From Ceraceosorus guamensis (Eukaryota; Basidiomycota; Exobasidiomycetes; Ceraceosorales; Ceraceosoraceae): a stretch of 64,000 nt of DNA. Location: positions 175,913-239,912 of the forward strand of contig NW_020290029.1 of the NCBI RefSeq assembly GCF_003144195.1, read 5' to 3'. Under the pieces are notes generated by a model, which was not told the origin of the DNA, did no database searches, and was given only the letters and a program-made list of their open reading frames with translations. The position numbers and the translations under genes are program-made. Positions 56,298-64,000 of the stretch are shown piece by piece. The first letter of the stretch is position 1; every line of letters begins with the position of its first letter.

Positions 56298-57717
56298 AGC
56301 ACGAATGACTGTCAATCGACTGGTGGGATTGTATCAGCAGCCAGTCACCCAGTGCTGTGTCGCTGATTGTGGAGCGCTCGCTGACCTATGCTGTGCGAGC
56401 TGCTTGACGACTTTCCACGTGATTGAGATTGCATGCGATCATGCTCTGCTCCATGTCCGACAGTCAAGAGTCTGCTGCTATGTGCTCATCGCTTTCATTT
56501 TTGAATCTTGATTCAAGATTGAGGTCGGAGAGCGTGGCCTGCCTAAAGATTTTGGACAATCAAGAATGGTGAATTCCAAGTCTGCTATTTGGAATTGTCC
56601 GCCTCGACTTACGATTCCTTCCAAGTCAAAGGCAGTGAGTAGTGCCGATATGCGAAAAAGGTGGAGCTCAAGGATCGTGCAGTGAGGGGCGCTCTAAATC
56701 CTTCACGTGATTTACAGTTGTGTGAGTGAAGACGCAGCAGCAGGGAGCACGCGGCTGTCGATTGCCACCCACGCGTACGGTGGTCTGGCGCAACCCGATC
56801 GGATTCGGGGGGGCGCGAGCGTGGCTGTGGAGTCTGGATGACTTGCATGCAGAGTCATGTCTTGGCAAACATGGGATCTGAATCTGGTGCATGCACGCGC
56901 GCGTGCAGGCTACATCGTGAATGGCACACTCGTGACTATGGCAGCGAGCTCGAGCCGGAAAGCCGGACAAGCGCCCGACCGACCGACCGACCGACTAACC
57001 AACCGGCCGACGGCGGACAACAGCGACGGTGTGGATCCGGCGCAGCCGCTCGGTCATCATCACGATTTGCTTGCTTCACCGAGAGAGAGACAGAGAAAAG
57101 GTGCATGGGTCTCAGTCACAGCGTATGAATTGCTGATGGGCGTAGCGTGAGTCGCGAGGGGGGTGAGGAGGCGGTGCAAGGTTTTGGCTGAAGCCGGTCC
57201 TACCAGGTGTCCAGACCGGGCGGTACCCACGTGAAGCGATGGTGGCGAAAGCTGTGCCCAAGCGGCCGACTTCTCGATCGAGTAGCCGAAGCCTCATCAA
57301 ATCAGTCGTGCACGGGTGCTAAGGACAGCGGCCGGGAGCTTGCGTGGAAAGCCGTGAGTTATGAAGATGGGCTTTGACCAAACGTTGATTCACGATTTCC
57401 TCGTTCACCTAAAACTTGAGCACGCCATACGCGCAAGCCGCGCTCGATGGGTGCTGCGTGGGCGGAGCGTATATATATACACTTATACGCGTGCTGTAAT
57501 CCTTCGCTCCCCATCTCAACACTCTGTACTCGTGACTGCATGATGGACATATACAAAGGGAGCGCACGAGGCGTTCCAAAGTCAAAAAGTCTTGGCACTC
57601 GATTCTGATGGTTGCATGCTGCTGCTCATGCACCGACGCAAGAAATCCACATCAGCATCGGCGCGCGTAAACAGCTGCAGACAACGAGTAGTCACGAGTG
57701 GCGCGCGGAGCCTCACA

Positions 57718-57746
57718 CTTGCTGCTGCTGCTGCTGCTGCTGCTGC
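57718..57746. repeat. (CTG)n trinucleotide repeat
   Basis: About eight tandem GCT/CTG units in intergenic DNA. Confidence 0.85.
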
Positions 57747-57927
57747 ATTGATCCTTCTGCATGCAGCGCCGAGAACAGGGTGCGCTGCTCGAGCGACCGG
57801 CGGGCCAAATAAGGAAGGCGCGCGCGCAGGCTCTACGCAGCAGCACCTTGACAATTGACTGTACACACACACGCATCAGTTGTACTTGCAGAAACATCCT
57901 TTTGATTGCGCAGGTGAAAATGTCTTG

Positions 57928-57957
57928 CTGCTTCTGCTGCTGCTGCTGCTGCTGCTG
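57928..57957. repeat. (CTG)n trinucleotide repeat, second array
   Basis: A second array of about eight CTG units lies 200 bp from the first in the same orientation. Confidence 0.85.
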
Positions 57958-58775
57958 GGTGGACCGATGCGATGAACACGCATGTCATGCAAGGGCCCAG
58001 TCTCCGACCGACCCGTGTACGTGCTGTTGCCGTGCACACCAAACGCAATCCACCGCGCGTTGCCGCCCTCCTCGACGCGAGCGAGTCGACGACACAGCCT
58101 TCTATTTCCGAACACCTGCGCGTAGCTCAGCTTCTCGTCGCTACAAGGCAGCACCAGCAGGTAGGAAGACGTCGCACTCGATGCGGCCTCCCGCAAGGAT
58201 GTTTTGAACTCACATACCCAGAGAAGCTCCTCAAGAGTCTTGGCTCTTCTTTGCTCGTGATTCACTCGACTCACCACGCGATCGTAACCACATTTATAAC
58301 GATCGCCATCTCAACAGCACTTGAGCGCCCCGTGCGACCCGTTTCAATCACGCAGACGCCGGGCTCCCTTCATCACAAGCTTCTATTGCGGGCGCGCGCG
58401 CTGTCGTCGAGGCGGCAAACAAACCATTTAAGCCATTCTCACCTCTTCTTCACCTCCCCTCCGCCCACATCGCACCAACAACCACACCGGAGACTATCCT
58501 ATACGCGTTTACACCAGGGCGCCTCACCGTCTCACCTGTTCGCTCCCTCTTCTCATATCCTTCAGCAAGCGTGTTTCTTTCAATCTTAATTTCCCGCCAG
58601 CGTCCATCAGGCACATCATCCATGGCAAACACCCAATTTCGATCACCCAGGTGACACATTCGTCCAGGTGGCAACGAGCAGACCTCTCTCGTTCCAGGTC
58701 CAATTGGCTTGCCCCAGCTAGCACAGACCGCACAGCACGCACAACGCTCAGCGCACAGAGCGCCGTCCCATAACC

Positions 58776-61700
58776 ATGAGCCATTCACGCTCGCCCGAGG
58801 ACAAGGCCGGCGTCGGTAAGACCGCGCCACCGCCTTTGCCGACCATCATCACTACTCCGACACCAGACATCCAGATCCAGGCTGAGGAAGGCGGCAGTGC
58901 AGCAGCCAATTCCGCCACCTCTCCAACGAGCGGAGGAGGTGGAGTGGCACCAAGCGACTCGCATGGCAGTAGCAGCAACAGCGCGCATGCACAGAGCCAC
59001 GGTCGCAACTTTAGCATCACCAGTCTGGGTCAGGCGGGTGGTCACGCCAGAAATGCTAGCCTTGGAAGCGCGGCTGGCATGCTGGCAGCACCAGGATCCG
59101 CCGGTCAAATCCCTGCATCCGCATCGTCTGCATCGACTGCCTTTGTTCCCACATCTCCCACGCTCAGCGCCACATCGGAAACCAGCTTTGGGCCGGACAG
59201 TCCTGCACCAGCCTACAAGACGTCTTTGGCTCTTCGCGACAATGACCCTCGGGCATCGCACGGCAGACAGTTGAGCGTCGCGAGTGCCTTTACTGACGCC
59301 AGCGGAGATGCCAACGGACTTGATGGCAGCAAGGCACCTCCTTCTGCCACCACTGTTCCGGCTAGCGCTAGCAGCCAGGTCAAGTTCAACTTTGGTAATG
59401 ATGCGACCGCCAGCTCTCCTGCCGAGACGCACAAAGCCCTCTCATCCACGAACAAGAGCCCCACGCATGGCGCTGCTGGGGACGATACCGAGAGATCAGA
59501 CGAGGCGGATGCTCGTGCCGGCACTCATCTTGGGTCTGGATATGGCGAGGCAAATGCAGAGAATTTGGGCTGGTGGGGACGCTTCAAAGTTAGCACCTCC
59601 AGCATGACCAGAGCGGGAAGGAGAAAGGCAGCTGCGGCAGCCATCGAAGCTGAAAAGCAACGTCAATACGTCATGGACCCTGCCCCCTTCCCTCACCGGC
59701 CAATCGAGCTGGGCGAGCTGGTGGATCCGAAGAGCATCAAGAAGCTGCGAGATCTGGGCGGAATTCAAGGCTTGCTCAATGCACTCGGCACGGACGAGCA
59801 TGCTGGTCTTGATACTGGTGCTGGCATCAAGCATGCTGAGCAATCAGACGATGTCGAGGCTGCAGCTGCTACAGAGACCAGCAACAAGCGCGAACAGCGC
59901 AAGCCCGCCGACTTTGTGCACGCCACATTGGAGGATAGGCAGCGTGTTTACGGCCACAACGTGATTCCTCAGAAGAAGTCAAAGAGTCTTTTGCTGCTCA
60001 TGTGGCTCACCTTGCAGGACAAGATTCTGGTGAGTCGAAGTGACTAACGCAGAGTCTCCGCGCAACGTGCTCATCCATACATCGTCTTCCTCAGATCGTC
60101 TTGTGCATTGCAGCTGCCGTGTCTCTTGCCCTCGGCCTCTACACCGATTTTGGCGCTGATAGAGAACAAGTGGCGTGCCTGGACCCGCCACCTGGAAGCT
60201 CGACGTGCGATGCGCCACAGATTGATTGGGTGGAAGGAGTGGCCATTCTAATTGCTGTGGCTATTGTCGACATTGTAGGCTCGGTCAACGATTACCAAAA
60301 GGAGTTGCAGTTCAAGAAGCTAAATGCAAAGAAAGAGGAACGCGACGTCAAGGTCATCCGTGGTGGACGACCAGCTTTGATGAGCATTCACGACGTAGTC
60401 GTTGGCGACGTCCTACAGATCGAGCCTGGAGAGATCATGCCAGCGGACGGTGTCCTGCTGCGCGGTCACAATATCAAGTGCGACGAATCGGGAGCTACTG
60501 GCGAGTCTGATTTGATTCGAAAGGTGCCATACGACGAAGCGCTCAAAGATCTAGAGGCACAAGAGGCCGCCTCTGCTACGGGCGCCAATCAGAAATTGCT
60601 CAAGCGCGACTGCTTCTTGATCTCGGGAACGCGCGTCATCGAAGGAGCCGGAGAGTATGTCGTCATCGCTGTTGGACCCAGCAGCTTCAACGGCAAGCTT
60701 ATGATGGCGCTCCGTACCGAAGCGGAGGAGACTCCGTTGCAAGCCAAGCTGAATCGCCTCGCCGAGATCATCGCCTATGCAGGCTCAGCAGCAGGTCTAC
60801 TGCTCTTCATCGCCCTCATGATTCGCTTCTTTGTCAACTTTAAGAAACATCCAGAGCGGACCGGGGATGAGCGCGGAAAAGAGTTCATCGATATCCTCAT
60901 TATTGCCGTCACTGTTGTCGTCGTTGCTGTTCCCGAAGGTTTGCCGCTCGCTACCACTCTCGCCCTCGCGTTCGCCACCAAACGCATGACGAAGCAGAAT
61001 CTGCTCGTGCGTGTTCTCGGAGCTTGCGAGACGATGGCCAACGCTAGCGTCATCTGCACCGATAAGACCGGCACTCTCACCCAGAACGAAATGAGCATCG
61101 TAGCCGGCAGCGTCGGCGTCCACCTCAAATTCGCCTACAATTTGGAGGAGAACAAAGGCCGCATCGAAGGGGATACACCAACGAAGCCCTCTCAACACGA
61201 AAAGATGGCTTCCAAATCCAGCTTGACCCGACGTGAAGGCAGGCAGGACTGGGCCATTGACCAGCATGAGCTTTCTTCCGTCGTCAAGGGTTCTCTAAGA
61301 GAGCTTTTCAACAATGCCATCACTGTCAACTCTACGGCGTTCGAAGAGGACCCCAAGTCTTCGGATGGAGATGCGGTCGATGCTCCAGCAGCTGTAGCGA
61401 AGTTGGCGTCCCGCTTTGGCTTTCTGCGCCGCTTGCTACCTAGCAAAAAGACTTCGGCCGACGAGGCGACCAAGGTTGCTGGCTTTGTTGGATCAAAAAC
61501 CGAGACGGCCATGCTCAAGATGGCCAAGGAGCTCGGCTGGGAAGACTACAGATCTGCGAGAGCGCGCAACCAAGTCGTTACCAACTTTCCTTTCAGTTCC
61601 GAGCGCAAGGCAATGGCTGTAGTCGTCAAGAAGCCCGAAGGAGGCTACAGATTGTACGTCAAGGGAGCCAGCGAGGTGTTGAGCAAGCTTTGCGATCGCC

Positions 61701-63559
61701 ACATCGTTGTGCCCGATCCTGACTCTCAGGAGAGCGAGCAAGGCATCATTCAAACAAGCGCATTCAATGAGGAAGCACGGGAAAACGTTGCCAAGACGAT
61801 CATCTTCTACGCCAACCAAATGCTCAGGACCATTGCTATTTGCTACCGCGACTTTGATGACGAGCAGTGGCCACCCCGCGACGCAGAAGTGGACGAGGAC
61901 GGTACCGTCAAGTATCGGTATCTGGCTCAAGACCTGACTCTCATCTCAGTCGTTGGTATCGAGGATCCACTACGTCCGGGTGTGCGATCCGCCGTGGCCA
62001 AGTGCGCCGAAGCCGGTGTGCAAGTTAAGATGTGCACTGGTGACAATGCTCTTACGGCCCGATCCATTGGTACCCAGTGCGGCATCTACTTGCCAGGCAC
62101 CATTCTCATCGAAGGGCCAGCTCTTCGCAAATTGACAGACGCGCAGTTGGAGGAGCTTGCACCTCGTATCTCGGTACTTGCACGCGCTAGCCCCCTCGAC
62201 AAGGAGCGCCTCGTGGGTGCTTTGCAGAGACTGGGCCAAGTCGTCGGTGTCAGCGGTGATGGAAGTAACGATGCGCCAGCGCTCAAGATGGCCAACGTCG
62301 GCTTCTCCATGGGTATCGCAGGTACTGAAGTCGCCAAGGAAGCCTCAGACATTGTGCTCATGGATGACAACTTCGCCTCCATGGTGTCTGCTATCATGTG
62401 GGGACGATGTGTCAACGACGCCGTCAGGAGGTTCTTGCAATTCCAGCTCACTGTCAACGTGGGAGCTGTGCTGATCACATTCATCAGTGCGGTAGCATCG
62501 GACGAAGAGGCTGGTGTGCTTGGTGCTGTCCAATTGCTCTGGCTAAACCTCATCATGGACACTCTCGCCGCTCTCGCTCTTGCTACCGATCCGGCATCAC
62601 CGGAATTGCTCAAGCGCAAGCCCGACAAACGCTCCGCCCCCCTCATCACCGTGGACATGTGGAAGCAAGTGCTTGGGCAAGCCATCTATCAAATCATCCT
62701 GGTCCTCGTGTTGCATTTCAGGGGCAACGACTTGCTCAATCTCAACTCGGTCTTTGAGAATGAGACGGATCCTCTGCGTATCGAAGCTTTGGCAACCAGG
62801 AACACACTGTACCTCAATAGCGTCATCTTCAACACGTTTGTGTGGTGCACGCTGTTCAACATGGTCTCTGCAAGAAGCCTTACGCGCGAGCTTAACTTCT
62901 TCAAGGGCCTCCAGAGGAACCACTGGTTCGGCGCGATCATGGTCGTCGAGGTAGGCCTGCAGACCCTCATCACCTTTGTCGGCGGCGCTGCCTTCGGCAT
63001 TCAAAAGGGACTCGATGGTAGAGGATGGGCAATAAGCATCGTTGCTGGTCTCGTCACTTGGCCTCTTGCCACGCTCCTGCGCCTTTTGCCGACCGCGCCT
63101 CTGGAAAAGATTGCCATTCGTCTGGGCGTCTACCCTGATTCCAACGCTTTGCCGACGGTCAAGGGAACCACTTTGGAAGAGCAAGAGAAAGCAGCACGAG
63201 AGTACGGCGAGCCGATGGGCAATCTCGCCGAGCGGCTCAATGCCTTTACGCGCATTCGAGGCGGCAGATCGAGGCTTGTGAGGTTGAGTTGGAAGTCCAA
63301 ATCAAGGAGAATGAGGGATGCGGATGTTCATCCTCAGACCTTGATGGCCCTCGTACCTGCCATCGTCACGGCTTCCATCGGTGCGGGCTGGAGACCTACA
63401 AACCCACCCAACGCATCGTTGGCCGACCCCGCTGTTGGGGATCCGAGCGTCAGCAGCTGGCAATTGTATCAAGGTGCGATCCAGATGCATCCGGAGACGG
63501 ACCGCAACGACCCTTTCCTCAACACGGTCGGAGCCAAACCGGATGACAAGCAGCAGTGA
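58776..63559 (+). CDS. PMC1: PMCA-type Ca2+-transporting P-type ATPase (Pmc1-like)
   Basis: This type IIB Ca2+ pump, in fungi usually on the vacuolar membrane, removes Ca2+ from the cytosol. The exons are 58776-60029 and 60095-63559 (about 1572 aa). The N-terminal 290 residues are a Ser/Ala-rich regulatory extension. Core motifs are KKLRDLGGIQGLLNALGTD, VYGHNVIPQKKSKSLLLLMWLTLQDKIL, DESGATGESDLI, VAVPEGLPLATTLALAFATKRM, VICTDKTGTLTQNEMSI (Asp at about residue 740), VKGASEVL, VKMCTGDNALTARSIGTQCGI, SGDGSNDAPALKMANVGFSMGIAGTEVAKEASDIVLMDDNF and LLWLNLIMDTLAALALATDP. These are the plasma-membrane Ca2+-ATPase type rather than SERCA or Pmr1. The C-terminal tail of about 100 residues has basic stretches (RGGRSRLVRLSWKSKSRRMR) that could bind calmodulin, which is inference. 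Confidence 0.95.
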
Positions 63560-63951
63560 GCCACGGGGTGAGCTCAAAGAATCCAACCCATGTAAATATT
63601 GCCCCCTATTCCTTTCGCTCTGTACATATTTTTACAATTCCATTGCACGTGCATTTGCGACGCAGCATGCAGAAAGAGAAGAAGAATTCCGCTCCCAAAA
63701 ACAGTACAGTCACCTCTCTGCAACTTGACGTCGACGACGACGACGACGACGATGTGCGCAGCTCTGCCCCTTCGTCATTGCGTTCGATCCGAATTGTACA
63801 TAGCACAAATTGCATCGCTTCCTCTCGACTTTGCATCTAATTTACAATGCCACACGACATGCCTAATGCTAAAAAGTCTCTGATGCTGTTCGCGATTGTG
63901 ACAGGTGAATGTGCTCTGCGAAGACTGACCTGCTTCACGTTCCTGCCACAA

Positions 63952-64000
<49 letters not shown>
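63560..64000. other. 3' flank of PMC1
   Basis: Downstream sequence holds a (GAC)n run at about 63731-63752 and ends in a (CA)n array. No gene was seen. Confidence 0.5.
63953..64000. repeat. (CA)n dinucleotide repeat, continues off window
   Basis: An uninterrupted CA array of at least 23 units runs to the last base of the window, so its full length is unknown. Confidence 0.97.

Larger units (their letters stand above)
56298..58775. other. Long divergent spacer, DBR1 / PMC1
   Basis: About 2.5 kb contain (GACC)n at about 56977-56995 and two CTG-type triplet arrays at about 57718-57746 and 57928-57957. There is a TATATATA stretch at about 57471-57480 and GAATC/GATTC motifs at 56503-56521 and 57389-57399. 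It must include the promoter and leader of the Ca2+ ATPase gene. No gene was recognised. Confidence 0.5.

Noticed and set aside
58785-59432. Minus-strand open frame of 215 codons opposite the PMC1 N-terminus
   Set aside because: It is a shadow of the Ser/Ala-rich extension, with no domain and no supporting signals.

Overview
The window is nuclear DNA from a filamentous or dimorphic fungus, most likely a basidiomycete of the Ustilaginomycotina (smut) lineage. Nearly every gene encodes a conserved eukaryotic protein. The genes are broken by short introns, mostly 50-120 bp with GTGAGT-type donors. The set includes fungal-type proteins: an Rtt109 histone acetyltransferase, an Rrn7-type Pol I factor, a PTEN homologue and a Pmc1-type Ca2+ ATPase. 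GC content is moderately high. Intergenic DNA repeatedly carries short GATTCRYGATTC-like motifs, which I associate from memory with smut genomes. The lineage call is inference.

Layout from left to right. 1-2.7 kb: dynein light intermediate chain (minus, 3' end off the window). 3.3-5.2 kb: RTT109 (minus), divergent from an NDUFS6-type complex I subunit (plus). 7.9-10.4 kb: a membrane RING-H2 protein (plus). 11-12.3 kb: an AN1 zinc-finger protein (minus). 13.1-14.3 kb: a mitochondrial hotdog thioesterase (minus). 15.6-17.5 kb: ribosomal protein eL36 (minus), divergent from the NDUFA2 complex I subunit (plus). 17.9-20.3 kb: a phenol-2-monooxygenase-type flavoprotein (minus). A 3.7 kb spacer follows. 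24-27.3 kb: a large PTEN-type phosphatase (plus). 27.6-31 kb: a type IIC-like Na+/K+-ATPase alpha subunit (minus). 33.9-37.5 kb (minus): an interlocked cluster of an aldo-keto reductase, branched-chain 2-oxoacid dehydrogenase E1 beta and mitochondrial ribosomal protein uL10m. 38.6-46.7 kb: RRN7 (minus), divergent from DNA2 (plus). 47.5 kb: an intron-bearing tRNA-Gly(GCC). 48.2-50.7 kb: an ataxin-10 homologue (minus). 52.2-53.5 kb: a four-TM protein of unknown function (plus). 54-56.3 kb: the lariat debranching enzyme DBR1 (minus). 58.8-63.6 kb: a Pmc1-type Ca2+ ATPase (plus). The window ends in a (CA)n tract.

Most of this is an ordinary housekeeping segment. The genes share broad themes rather than one pathway. 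Mitochondrial functions are NDUFS6, NDUFA2, uL10m, BCKDHB and the thioesterase. Genome maintenance and expression functions are RTT109, DNA2, RRN7, DBR1, eL36 and tRNA-Gly. Ion transport is covered by two P-type ATPases.

The most unusual structure is at 33.9-37.5 kb. The uL10m coding body lies inside the first intron of BCKDHB on the same strand, in frame with BCKDHB exon 1. No in-frame stop separates the upstream aldo-keto reductase, BCKDHB exon 1 and uL10m. This resembles the plant rps14-in-sdh2 arrangement, in which a nested gene is expressed by alternative splicing. All exon boundaries here were read by eye from splice motifs, phase and protein continuity. No transcript data were available.
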